Assembly (NCBI GenBank): GCA_902515185.1
Contig: CABXTN010000003.1
Location: forward strand, 31,743-95,742
Length of the DNA: 64,000 nucleotides
Source of the DNA: an uncultured Pelagibacteraceae bacterium
Lineage (GTDB): Bacteria > Pseudomonadota > Alphaproteobacteria > Pelagibacterales > Pelagibacteraceae
Reading direction: 5' to 3'
Both the position numbers and the translations under genes were made by a program. The first letter of the stretch is position 1, and each line of letters opens with the position of its first letter. Below are positions 36,419-45,001 of the stretch, one piece after another. The notes below the pieces were generated by a model, which searched no databases, had not been told where the DNA came from, and was given only the letters and a program-made list of their open reading frames with translations.

Positions 36419-38463
36419 ATATTTTTTCTGTCCTTTACTAAACTTTCAACTACGCTTGGGTCCGCTAAAGTTGTAGTATCTCCAAGTTGTTCATGTTCAT
36501 TTGCAGCAATTTTTCTTAGAATTCTTCTCATAATCTTACCAGACCTAGTTTTAGGTAGGCCAGGTGAAAAATGAATAAGATCTGGAGTTGCAATAGGGCC
36601 AATTTGTTTTCTTACCCAAAGTTTTAAATCTCTCTCTAATTCTCCATTCGGATTTTCACCTACATTTAAAGTTACATAACAATAGAGTCCATTGCCTTTA
36701 ATATCATGTGGATATCCCACAACCGCAGCCTCAGCAACTTTTGGATGTGCAACAAAAGCACTTTCTATTTCTGCAGTTCCTAAATTGTGACCAGAAACAA
36801 TTATAACGTCATCAACTCTCCCAGTTATCCAATAATATCCATCTTTATCTCTTCTACAACCATCCCCTGTAAAATATTTTCCATCAAATTGTGAGAAGTA
36901 AGTATCAATAAATCTATTATGATCACCATAAACAGTTCTCATTTGGCCTGGCCAAGATTGACCAATACATAATCTTCCTTTTGCCTCTCCTTTTAAAACT
37001 TTTCCATCTGGGTCAACTATTAATGGTTTAATACCATAAAAAGGTTTAGTTGCCGATCCAGGCTTTAAATCAATAGCACCAGTTTGTGGACTTATTAAAA
37101 TTCCACCTGTTTCCGTTTGCCACCAGGTATCTACAATCGGACATCTTCCGTCACCAACTGTTTTATAATACCATTGCCAAGCCTCAGGATTAATTGGTTC
37201 ACCCACTGTACCAAGAAGTTTTAAACTTTTTCTCGATGTTTTTTTAACTGGCCCGTCCCCTTCTCTCATTAATGCTCTAATGGCAGTTGGCGCAGTATAA
37301 AAAATATTTACCTTGTATTTATCGATTATTTGCCACCATCTTGAGGTATCAGGATAAGTTGGAATTCCCTCAAACATTATTGTTGTAGCGCCATTTGCTA
37401 AAGGTCCATAAATGATATAGCTATGACCCGTTATCCATCCAATATCAGCAGTACACCAATATATATCTTTAGGTTTATAATTAAAAATATATTGATGTGT
37501 CATGGAAGCATAAACCATATAACCACCTGTAGTATGTAGAACACCTTTTGGTTTACCAGTAGAACCTGAGGTATATAAAATAAATAGAGGATCTTCAGCA
37601 TTCATTTCTTCTGGCTCGCAAGTAGTAGAAGCTTTTTTAACAATCTCATGATACCAGACATCTCTACTCTCATCCCAATTAATTCTGTTTCCAGTTCTTT
37701 TTACCACTATACATTTTTTTACTCTTGGACAATTCAATAAAGCCTCATCAGTAATTGATTTAAGAGGGATTACTTTGCCACCTCTTAATCCTTCATCAGC
37801 TGTAACAATATAATCAGACTTACAATCATTAATTCTTCCTGAAATACTATCTGGAGAAAATCCACCAAATATTATTGAGTGAACTGCTCCAATCCTTGCG
37901 CATGCAAGCATCGTATATGCTAGCTCGGGTATCATTGTTAAATAGATAGTTACTCTATCTCCTTTTTCGACTCCCAAATCTTTTAAAGCATTAGCAGTTT
38001 TTGAAACTTCATTATTCAGTTGTTTGTAAGATATTTTTTTTTGAACTTTTGGGTCATCACCAACCCATATTATTGCAGTTTTATCTTTATTTTTTTTAAG
38101 ATGTCGATCTATACAGTTAGCAGACGCATTTAAGGTACCATCATAATACCATTTTATATGAACATCAGTTTTACTATACTTTACATCTTTTATCTTGGTG
38201 TACGGTTTTATCCAAGTTATTCTTTTACCTTCTTTTTTCCAAAAATCGTCATTGTGCTTAAGTGAGTCATTATACTTTTTTTCGTATTGTTTTTTGTTTA
38301 CATATGCTTTTTTGATCCAATCTGATTTAGTTTTAAATATTGGCTCTTGAATGTTGTTTTTAACTTTTACTTTTTTATTTTTAATTAATTTAGATTTCTT
38401 TCTTTTTTTAAAGATTTTCTTTTTCTTTTTTTTTGTCTTAAGTTTTTTTGGTCTTCTTGCCAT
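36415..38463 (-). CDS. acs: acetyl-CoA synthetase (AMP-forming), with lysine-rich N-terminal extension
   Basis: Activates acetate to acetyl-CoA via acetyl-AMP. 682 residues. The ATP loop [12 protein letters not shown], the A5/A8 regions ([17 protein letters not shown]) and the acetylatable catalytic lysine in [13 protein letters not shown] are all present. The first 36 residues are a run of mostly Lys/Arg before the normal family start (about residue 44 on). No internal ATG, GTG or TTG fits better, so the extension is probably real. Together with the nearby symporter it forms an acetate uptake and activation unit. Confidence 0.96.
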   Translation of the reverse strand: MARRPKKLKTKKKKKKIFKKRKKSKLIKNKKVKVKNNIQEPIFKTKSDWIKKAYVNKKQYEKKYNDSLKHNDDFWKKEGKRITWIKPYTKIKDVKYSKTDVHIKWYYDGTLNASANCIDRHLKKNKDKTAIIWVGDDPKVQKKISYKQLNNEVSKTANALKDLGVEKGDRVTIYLTMIPELAYTMLACARIGAVHSIIFGGFSPDSISGRINDCKSDYIVTADEGLRGGKVIPLKSITDEALLNCPRVKKCIVVKRTGNRINWDESRDVWYHEIVKKASTTCEPEEMNAEDPLFILYTSGSTGKPKGVLHTTGGYMVYASMTHQYIFNYKPKDIYWCTADIGWITGHSYIIYGPLANGATTIMFEGIPTYPDTSRWWQIIDKYKVNIFYTAPTAIRALMREGDGPVKKTSRKSLKLLGTVGEPINPEAWQWYYKTVGDGRCPIVDTWWQTETGGILISPQTGAIDLKPGSATKPFYGIKPLIVDPDGKVLKGEAKGRLCIGQSWPGQMRTVYGDHNRFIDTYFSQFDGKYFTGDGCRRDKDGYYWITGRVDDVIIVSGHNLGTAEIESAFVAHPKVAEAAVVGYPHDIKGNGLYCYVTLNVGENPNGELERDLKLWVRKQIGPIATPDLIHFSPGLPKTRSGKIMRRILRKIAANEHEQLGDTTTLADPSVVESLVKDRKNI

Positions 38464-38476
38464 TTTTATAAATTAT

Positions 38477-38893
38477 TTATCTAATATTACTCATCTTATT
38501 TAAGATTTTCCAGCTTTTAGTATCTATAGGCATTACTGACAATCTACTTTGTTTGATTAATGCTAAATTTTGAAGATATTTATTTTTTTTGATCATTTCT
38601 AAAGATACTGGTTTATTTAAGTATTTTTTAAAGCTTACTTTGATAGCTACAAATTTTTTATTTTTATCACTAGGGTCAACAAAAGATTCTTTGATCACTT
38701 CTACTATACCCACTATTTCTTTTCCTATATTTGAATGGTAAAAAAAACAAAGATCACCCTTTTTCATGCTTTTTAAATTTTTTGCAGCTTGGAAATTTCT
38801 AACACCATCCCAATTAGCGCCTTTCTTTCCGGCTTTCATTTGTTGATCTATAGACCAAACGTCTGGTTCTGATTTTAATAACCAATACTGCAT
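38477..38893 (-). CDS. EVE-domain protein (PUA-like)
   Basis: 138 residues. The EVE opening MQYWLLKSEPDVWSIDQ, the WDGVRNFQAAKNLKSMKKGD block and FFYHS are diagnostic. EVE domains are PUA-like and bind modified bases in RNA or DNA. Established context: in alphaproteobacteria it usually lies near tsaD and gpsA. Partial copies of its first codons occur at 39875-39952 and 42882-42926, on the same strand and bracketing the genes upstream of it. Confidence 0.93.
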   Translation of the reverse strand: MQYWLLKSEPDVWSIDQQMKAGKKGANWDGVRNFQAAKNLKSMKKGDLCFFYHSNIGKEIVGIVEVIKESFVDPSDKNKKFVAIKVSFKKYLNKPVSLEMIKKNKYLQNLALIKQSRLSVMPIDTKSWKILNKMSNIR

Positions 38894-38930
38894 TTAATTG
38901 TTTATCCTTTGTTTATATTGCCTATTAAAT

Positions 38931-39857
38931 CTATCTCTTGTCAAAAAAATTGATCCAACTTTTATTTTTGTGTCCAAAATTAAACGTATCAGAATGAAAT
39001 ATTTCAGCTAATATCTCTACAGAATCAATTAATCTTGGTCCGGGTCTATTAAAATATTGATTACCATCAGCCACATAAAAATTTTTATTTTTAAAAGCTT
39101 TTAATTTTTCCCAATCATTATTTTTGTTAAGTAATTTTTTTACCTCATCGTTTGTTTTATTTAGATTGTATCCACAAGGTATAAAAACTATGAAGTCAGG
39201 ATCTTGATTTTGTATATCTTCAAATTTTATCCAATGTGAGTCTACTCCAATTTTCCCCAAAATATCTTCACCTCCTGCTATATTGGTCATTTCTGGAATC
39301 CAATTTCCAGCAGCCATTAGTGGATCTATCCACTCCACACATAAAATTTTAGGTTTTTTTATTTTTTGTGTTTTTTTTTTTATATCATCTAATCTAATTT
39401 CTAAATTATTTATTAGTTGATTGTTATGATCATTATCAATGTTTAAGCTTTTAGCTACTCGTCTTATGTCGTCGAAGACTTCTTGTATTTTGTTAGGTTG
39501 CAAAGAAATTATTTTAGTATTTTTTCCTAAATGCTCTTTAGTAATATTTTCTACTTCTGAAAAACTTACCGCGCAAACCTCACAGTGAGACTGGGTTACA
39601 ATAAAATCTGGATTTAACTTCTTCAACTCATCTACATGAACTTTGTAAACTGATAAAGATTTTTCTAAAATTACTTCTATTTGTTTATGAATTTCACCAC
39701 TGGTGCCTTCAACATTAATTTTAGGCTCGGTAAGTTTTATAATTTTAGATAAATCATCTGGAAAATCACATTCATGAGATCTTCCTATAATAGATTTTTT
39801 TTGACCTAAAAAAGCAACTATTTCAGTTGCGCTTGGTATTAGAGTGACTATTTTCAT
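38931..39857 (-). CDS. BtuF-like cobalamin/periplasmic-binding-fold protein, no signal peptide
   Basis: 308 residues of the TroA/BtuF fold: MKIVTLIPSATEIVAFLG start, GRSHECDFP, TQSHCEVCAVS, a long central helix, and PDFIVFIPCGYNL. No signal sequence or lipobox is present, so it appears cytoplasmic, as in a widespread family annotated cobalamin-binding but not shown to serve an ABC importer. No btuCD genes are nearby. It is bounded on both sides by EVE 5' sequence. Confidence 0.82.
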   Translation of the reverse strand: MKIVTLIPSATEIVAFLGQKKSIIGRSHECDFPDDLSKIIKLTEPKINVEGTSGEIHKQIEVILEKSLSVYKVHVDELKKLNPDFIVTQSHCEVCAVSFSEVENITKEHLGKNTKIISLQPNKIQEVFDDIRRVAKSLNIDNDHNNQLINNLEIRLDDIKKKTQKIKKPKILCVEWIDPLMAAGNWIPEMTNIAGGEDILGKIGVDSHWIKFEDIQNQDPDFIVFIPCGYNLNKTNDEVKKLLNKNNDWEKLKAFKNKNFYVADGNQYFNRPGPRLIDSVEILAEIFHSDTFNFGHKNKSWINFFDKR

Positions 39858-39874
39858 AAATATATTTTAAATTA

Positions 39875-39952
39875 TTAAAGTTTTAACCCAACCTTTTTTT
39901 GTTGTTTAATTGACCAAACATCAGGTTCAGATTTTAACAACCAGTATCGCAT
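39875..39952 (-). pseudogene. EVE gene 5'-end fragment (remnant B)
   Basis: A 25-codon reading frame begins MRYWLLKSEPDVWSIKQQ and then runs into an unrelated tail and stop. Over 52 bp (39901-39952) it matches the start of the intact EVE gene (38842-38893) at 41 positions by hand count. Most differences are silent; only Q2R and D16K change protein. Similarity extends a little upstream of the ATG. This is a remnant of a separate EVE copy, not a functional gene. Confidence 0.88.
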
Positions 39953-39998
39953 CTATTTGTTTGTCCAATATTTATGAAACTTATTAAAATTCATAGCT

Positions 39999-41318
39999 TT
40001 ATTTTCCCGCGACAACCATACCTTCTATTAACATCGTCGGAGCATTCGTAGAGTATTTAAACTCAAGATCATCTGCTAGAGTTATGTTCTTAAATATATC
40101 CTTAAAATTTCCAGCTATTGTAATTTCACTAACAGGATACTTAAATATTCCATCCTCAACCATAAACCCGTTGGCTCCAACTGAATAATCTCCTGTAACT
40201 AGATTACTTCCATGACCAATGGTTTCTGTAATGTAAAGAGTTCTTGTATTTAATTTTAAAAGATCTTTATACGAGATAGACCCTTTTTCAAAAAACAGAT
40301 TACTTGTTCCACCTCCTCTACCATTTGACTTAAGATTTAATTTTTTCCCATTATAAGTATCAACTAAATAATGTTTTAAAACACCTTGATCTACCAATTT
40401 TAATTCATCAGTTTTTACGCCTTCGGAGTCAAAATATCTTGAACCTAACCCTTTAATTATATCAGGCTTATCGTAAATATTTATTTTAGTTGAAAATATT
40501 TCTTCATTTATCTTATCTTTTAAAAATGAAGTGCCTCTAGCTATTGACGATGCAGATATTGCACTTGCAAAGGTACTTAATATTCCTTTCGAAATTCTTC
40601 TATCAAAAACAATACTTATTTTTTCACTTTCTATTTTTTGAGGATTTAATTTTTGAATTGTTTTTTTTGCTGCTAATGATCCAATTTGATTTGGTCTAAG
40701 CATATCATGCAAATGACACGTACTCGTGAACTCATAATCTCTTTCCATATTATCATTTGAGTCTTTTGCTATAGCAACACATGATGCAGAAAAAGAAGAG
40801 GATTTATATCCATTTAAAAAACCATCACTGCTTGCTAATATAAAATTTGATTTAGTCTCTGAAAAACCAGTCTCTGTATTAATAATTTCTTTCTTTTCAA
40901 GAGCAACTTCTTCAACTTCTTTTAAATACTCAATTTTTTTATTATTCTCAATATGATCATCATCATATAAATCTAAATCTTTAATATTTGTTGCTAACAA
41001 ATCTTGATCTGGCAAAGAATTAAATTCATCCGCTGGTGTAATTTTTGTTGTTTCAATGCATCTCTCTATTAAAGTTTTTATATTATTCTTATTAAGATTT
41101 GATGATGTGATACCAGATTTCTTTTTACCGATATAAGTTTCTAAACCAATTCTTAAACTATCTGATCTGTCAGACTCATCTAGTTTTCTATTTCTAAAAT
41201 TAACTGTTTCTGAAATTGAATGTCCTACTACTGCAGTGGCATCTGTTGCACCCAGTTTTTTTGCTAAATCTATACAAAAAGATGCTGTTTTTTTCAAATA
41301 ATCTTGATCTTTAACCAT
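39999..41318 (-). CDS. pmbA: PmbA/TldE metalloprotease-like subunit
   Basis: 439 residues of the TldD/PmbA family, non-catalytic partner (TldE) in the TldD-TldE heterodimer that trims unfolded peptides, e.g. microcin B17 precursor or CcdA in E. coli. It lacks the HExxxH of TldD. Motifs are TVNFRNRKLDESDRSDSLRIGLE at the N terminus, and GHGSNLVTGDYSVGANGFMVEDG and EITIAGNFKDI at the C terminus. It is 5 bp downstream of tldD. An EVE 5' remnant lies just beyond its stop. Confidence 0.93.
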   Translation of the reverse strand: MVKDQDYLKKTASFCIDLAKKLGATDATAVVGHSISETVNFRNRKLDESDRSDSLRIGLETYIGKKKSGITSSNLNKNNIKTLIERCIETTKITPADEFNSLPDQDLLATNIKDLDLYDDDHIENNKKIEYLKEVEEVALEKKEIINTETGFSETKSNFILASSDGFLNGYKSSSFSASCVAIAKDSNDNMERDYEFTSTCHLHDMLRPNQIGSLAAKKTIQKLNPQKIESEKISIVFDRRISKGILSTFASAISASSIARGTSFLKDKINEEIFSTKINIYDKPDIIKGLGSRYFDSEGVKTDELKLVDQGVLKHYLVDTYNGKKLNLKSNGRGGGTSNLFFEKGSISYKDLLKLNTRTLYITETIGHGSNLVTGDYSVGANGFMVEDGIFKYPVSEITIAGNFKDIFKNITLADDLEFKYSTNAPTMLIEGMVVAGK

Positions 41319-41323
41319 ATGAT

Positions 41324-42736
41324 TTATAATTGAGTTCCACCAACAGTCATCTTATCTATCAGAATCGAAGGCTGGGCTACTCCTACAGGAACTCCTTGTC
41401 CTGCTTTTCCACAAGTTCCAATACCTGGATCAAGCATCATATTATTACCAACCAATGAAACTTCTTTTAAAATTGATGGACCATCTCCAATTAAGGTTGC
41501 CCCCTTAATAGGAGATCCTATTTTACCGTTTATAATCTCGTAAGCTTCTGTACAATTAAATACAAACTTTCCAGAAGTAATGTCAACCTGACCACCACCG
41601 AAACTCACTGCAAAGATTCCCTTGTCTACCGACTTAATCATTTCTTCTTGAGAGTATTTTCCATTTAGCATCATTGTGTTTCTCATTCTTGGAAGAACAA
41701 TATGTTTGTAGCTTTCTCTTCTTCCACTTCCTGTAGATCTAGTATTCATTAATCTTGCATTGAGACGATCTTGCATAAAATTTTTTAGTATACCATTTTC
41801 AATTAAGACTGTTTTTTCTGTTGGAGTTCCCTCATCATCAATTGTTAAACTACCTCTCCTATTGTGTAGAGTTCCATCATCAACAATTGTAACACCTTCA
41901 CTTGCAATTCTCTGACCCATAAGATTATGAAATGCAGAAGTTTTTTTTCTATTAAAATCTCCTTCTAGACCATGTCCTATAGCCTCATGAATAAGTATTG
42001 CTGGCCACCCAGGTCCTAAAACTACTTTCATCTCTCCAGCTGGAGCAGGTTTACTATCTAAATTTACTGAAGCAATTCTCAATGCTTCGTCGCAAACTTT
42101 TTTCCAATTATCATCTTTTAGATATTCGTCATACGATTGTCTCCCACCAATTCCGTAAACCCCTGTTTCTTTTTTTCCATTTTTTTCGAGCATTACAGAA
42201 ACATTAAAACGAATTAAAGGCCTAACATCTGTCAGTACTTCACCACCTGATCTAATTATTTCTATACACTTATGTTCTCCAGAAAAACTGGCAGTTACTT
42301 GATGAACAATCCCACTTTTTGCTCTTGTATAATTATTAACTTCTTTTAAGAGATCTAATTTTGATTGAAGTGATTTTTCTTCCATGGGATTAATATTTTT
42401 ATAAAATTGTTCATTTGTTTTGGGTATTTTATAATTATAAACACCTTTCTTCGATTTCAAAGTTGAGCTTAAACTATCGGCTGATTGTTTTAATGAATTT
42501 TTTGAAATTTCATTTGAATGAGAGTAAGCAACAACTTCACCTGTCACAGCTCTTAAGCCATAACCTAAATCAGAATTATAAGTAGAGTTTTTAATTTTAC
42601 CATCATCTAACACAATAGTTTCACTCTTTGAATTCTCTAAATAAAGCTCACCATCGTCACATTTATTTAGTGTTTCAGAAACAATTTTTTCTGCATCATT
42701 TTTTGATAAGTCCGTTTTGTTAAAAAAATCAGTCAT
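41324..42736 (-). CDS. tldD: metalloprotease TldD
   Basis: 470 residues. The zinc motif is HEAIGHGLEGD (HExxxH) at about residues 250-260, with GTCGKAGQGVPVGVAQPSILI near the C terminus holding the conserved cysteine. It forms the active heterodimer with PmbA/TldE encoded next. Upstream is a 232-bp gene-poor spacer that carries another short EVE 5' match. Confidence 0.95.
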   Translation of the reverse strand: MTDFFNKTDLSKNDAEKIVSETLNKCDDGELYLENSKSETIVLDDGKIKNSTYNSDLGYGLRAVTGEVVAYSHSNEISKNSLKQSADSLSSTLKSKKGVYNYKIPKTNEQFYKNINPMEEKSLQSKLDLLKEVNNYTRAKSGIVHQVTASFSGEHKCIEIIRSGGEVLTDVRPLIRFNVSVMLEKNGKKETGVYGIGGRQSYDEYLKDDNWKKVCDEALRIASVNLDSKPAPAGEMKVVLGPGWPAILIHEAIGHGLEGDFNRKKTSAFHNLMGQRIASEGVTIVDDGTLHNRRGSLTIDDEGTPTEKTVLIENGILKNFMQDRLNARLMNTRSTGSGRRESYKHIVLPRMRNTMMLNGKYSQEEMIKSVDKGIFAVSFGGGQVDITSGKFVFNCTEAYEIINGKIGSPIKGATLIGDGPSILKEVSLVGNNMMLDPGIGTCGKAGQGVPVGVAQPSILIDKMTVGGTQL

Positions 42737-42968
42737 AATTTATTGTAAATTTTAAATAATCTTATCATAAGAAATAAACCCTTACTACGCGACGTACTAT
42801 ACATTGAACGCTAATAACTGTTGTCAGTCGTACTTTATGAATAAAAAAATAAAGTAAAAGTTAGTGGAAGTCTGTAGGGGTCTATCGAAGCATAAGAAGC
42901 GTTGGTTTAAGTAACCAGTAGTGCATATATTTTTTCCAATTTAATATTTTTTTTGTTAATATTTACTT
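42737..42968. other. gene-free spacer between tldD and the PQQ dehydrogenase with an EVE-start remnant
   Basis: 232 bp. The part 42781-42930 is visibly less AT-rich than the surroundings, unusual for a spacer here. It holds an 8-bp AT-only hairpin (42831-42838 with 42849-42856) and the minus-strand fragment at 42882-42926. No plausible gene or clear promoter was found. It must hold the divergent start signals for tldD and the dehydrogenase. Confidence 0.6.
42882..42926 (-). pseudogene. possible EVE gene start fragment (remnant C)
   Basis: The frame begins MHYWLLKP then leaves the EVE sequence and stops after 14 codons. Seven of the first residues agree with or resemble the MQYWLLKS start of the intact EVE gene, and strand and position relative to the neighbouring block are the same as for remnant B. 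The match is short, so chance is possible. Confidence 0.5.
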
Positions 42969-44984
42969 ATGTTCAAGTTTATATTCTTATTAATTTTTTT
43001 TCTAACTAAATTTTCCTATTCATATTCTAATAGCTGGTTTACTAGTGCCGCAGATTACGATTCCTCAAAATATTCCAATCTTAATTACATTACAAAGGAT
43101 AACATAAAAAATCTTGATACTGCCTGGGTTTATAACAATGGACATGTTTCTGATAGAACTAAATCAATAAGCAACAATCAATCAACACCAATTTTTACTG
43201 GAAATAGCCTTATAGTTACTAGTTTAGATAATTTTGTTATTGCTCTAAATCCAGAAAACGGAAAAGAGAAATGGAGAATAAAATTAAAAAGCCCAACTGC
43301 CAAAAGGGGAATGACTTTTTTTGATGGAAACATTTTTGTTCCAAGTTTAGAAGGTGTTTTTGTTATAAATGAGCATAGTGGAATTCTTAATAATACATTT
43401 GGAAAATTTGGTTTAATCGGAACTGGAGATAAAGAGATTTCATTAGTTCCACCAATAGTATTCAAAGATAAAATTTATATTATTTACAAAACATTTTTAT
43501 CGAGTCACGAATTGCCATCAGGAAAATTAAATTGGAAATTAGATTTGAATAGAGCTAGAGTATGGTCAGGTATTTCTTTCGATAAAGAAACGGAGTCGTT
43601 AGTTTTTGTCACAAGTAATCTAGTTAATCTTTTAGGTAACACTAAAATTCAAAATGATTTTTCAAATAGTGTTATAGTTGTTGATTCTCTTACAGGTAAA
43701 TTAAGATGCAAATTTAAAGATACAATACATGATCATTGGGATCTTGATATGGTTGGTAATCCAATTTTACTTAAGAAAAAGAATCAAACCGAAAAACTTG
43801 CTTATGCCTTTTCTAAAACTGGTAATACATTTGTTATAGAATTAAAAAGTTGTAAATTAAAAAATTCAGATTCTATTAAAAAAATTAAAACTTCTAATGA
43901 ATCTGCTATTAAAGGTGAAATATATTCTGATTATCAGATAGAAGTATCAAATCCTGTAAATTTAATGAATCTGAAATATAATCTAGAGGAATATTTAAGC
44001 TATATTTCAAAAGATAAAATTAATTTAGAATACGTGAAACATAGGACGAGAAACACTAAATCGGATTCTAGTTATATTCCTCTTTCCTTAAACTATGATG
44101 TTATAATGTTGGGTTTACATGGTGGGCCAGAGTGGCCTGGTGGAACCCATGACAAGCTTAATAATCAAATTGTAATACCAACCAATCACTATCCATGGAT
44201 AGTTCGCATATATTATAATTGTTGTAGTAAAAAAAAAGTCTCAGAAGTTAAAAGAAAATTTGATTTATCTTTAAGAAATCTTACTAATTTAAAAGGGTTT
44301 TATACCTACCAGAAAAAATGCAAGTCATGTCATGGTAAAAGAAAAAATGGTTTTTATGAACCAGAATTTACAGGCGATAAGTATATCCCATCTTTAAATG
44401 GAATTAGCACATTAAAAAAGTTTGAGTCTTTAAAAGATGTAAATAGTTTTAATTATGCTCATAAGTATTCCTCAAAAATAAAAATTAATGAAAGTGAGTT
44501 AAATTCACTTAGAAAATATTTCACTAAAAGAGACAATTATCTTTTGGAGAATGATGTTTATAGAATTGATGGTAGATGGCAATTACTATTAGATAAAAAT
44601 GGTAATTTTGCATCAATACCGCCACATGGAAAAATTACTGCCTTTTCAATAATCAACGGAAAAAAAAATTGGCAGATTCCTTTTGGACAGAAGAAATACA
44701 AAGATAATAAAATTATAAATGGTGACATGAATTTTGGAGGCTTACTTTCTACTAAAGGTAATTTAATTTTTGCAACTGGTACTACTGATAAAAAAGTAGT
44801 TGCAATTGACGCTTTAAATGGAAAAAAATTATGGAATAAACAAATAGAATTTGCTGGATCATCTCCACCTATGACGTATTATTACAAGGGAGAGCAGTAC
44901 ATAATTATAAATTCAAGTGGTGGAAGATATTATGGTTATGAGAATAAATTAGGCGATGCAATATATGCTTTTAAGCTTTTATAA
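42969..44984 (+). CDS. PQQ-dependent dehydrogenase with inserted cytochrome c domain (periplasmic)
   Basis: 671 residues. A signal peptide (KFIFLLIFFLTKFSYS) leads into a quinoprotein beta-propeller: WFTSAADYDSSKYSNL, repeated GKxxW blade motifs, IHDHWDLDMVGNP. An inserted haem c site CKSCH is at residues 451-455, then the propeller resumes (GKITAFSIINGKKNWQIPFG, GGLLSTKGNLIFATGTTDKK, GEQYIIINSSGG). This layout matches soluble quinoprotein sugar/alcohol dehydrogenases. Adjacent cysteines C418-C419 lie far from the place of the usual vicinal disulfide. The substrate is unknown and no PQQ synthesis genes are in view. The haem would be attached by the Ccm system at 60-64 kb. Confidence 0.88.
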   Translation: MFKFIFLLIFFLTKFSYSYSNSWFTSAADYDSSKYSNLNYITKDNIKNLDTAWVYNNGHVSDRTKSISNNQSTPIFTGNSLIVTSLDNFVIALNPENGKEKWRIKLKSPTAKRGMTFFDGNIFVPSLEGVFVINEHSGILNNTFGKFGLIGTGDKEISLVPPIVFKDKIYIIYKTFLSSHELPSGKLNWKLDLNRARVWSGISFDKETESLVFVTSNLVNLLGNTKIQNDFSNSVIVVDSLTGKLRCKFKDTIHDHWDLDMVGNPILLKKKNQTEKLAYAFSKTGNTFVIELKSCKLKNSDSIKKIKTSNESAIKGEIYSDYQIEVSNPVNLMNLKYNLEEYLSYISKDKINLEYVKHRTRNTKSDSSYIPLSLNYDVIMLGLHGGPEWPGGTHDKLNNQIVIPTNHYPWIVRIYYNCCSKKKVSEVKRKFDLSLRNLTNLKGFYTYQKKCKSCHGKRKNGFYEPEFTGDKYIPSLNGISTLKKFESLKDVNSFNYAHKYSSKIKINESELNSLRKYFTKRDNYLLENDVYRIDGRWQLLLDKNGNFASIPPHGKITAFSIINGKKNWQIPFGQKKYKDNKIINGDMNFGGLLSTKGNLIFATGTTDKKVVAIDALNGKKLWNKQIEFAGSSPPMTYYYKGEQYIIINSSGGRYYGYENKLGDAIYAFKLL

Positions 44985-45001
44985 ACAGATAGGTAAAACA
45001 A

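Noticed and set aside
42831..42856. AT-only 8-bp hairpin before the PQQ dehydrogenase as an operator or terminator
   Set aside because: No G-C pairs beyond one and no U-run; expected by chance at this composition.
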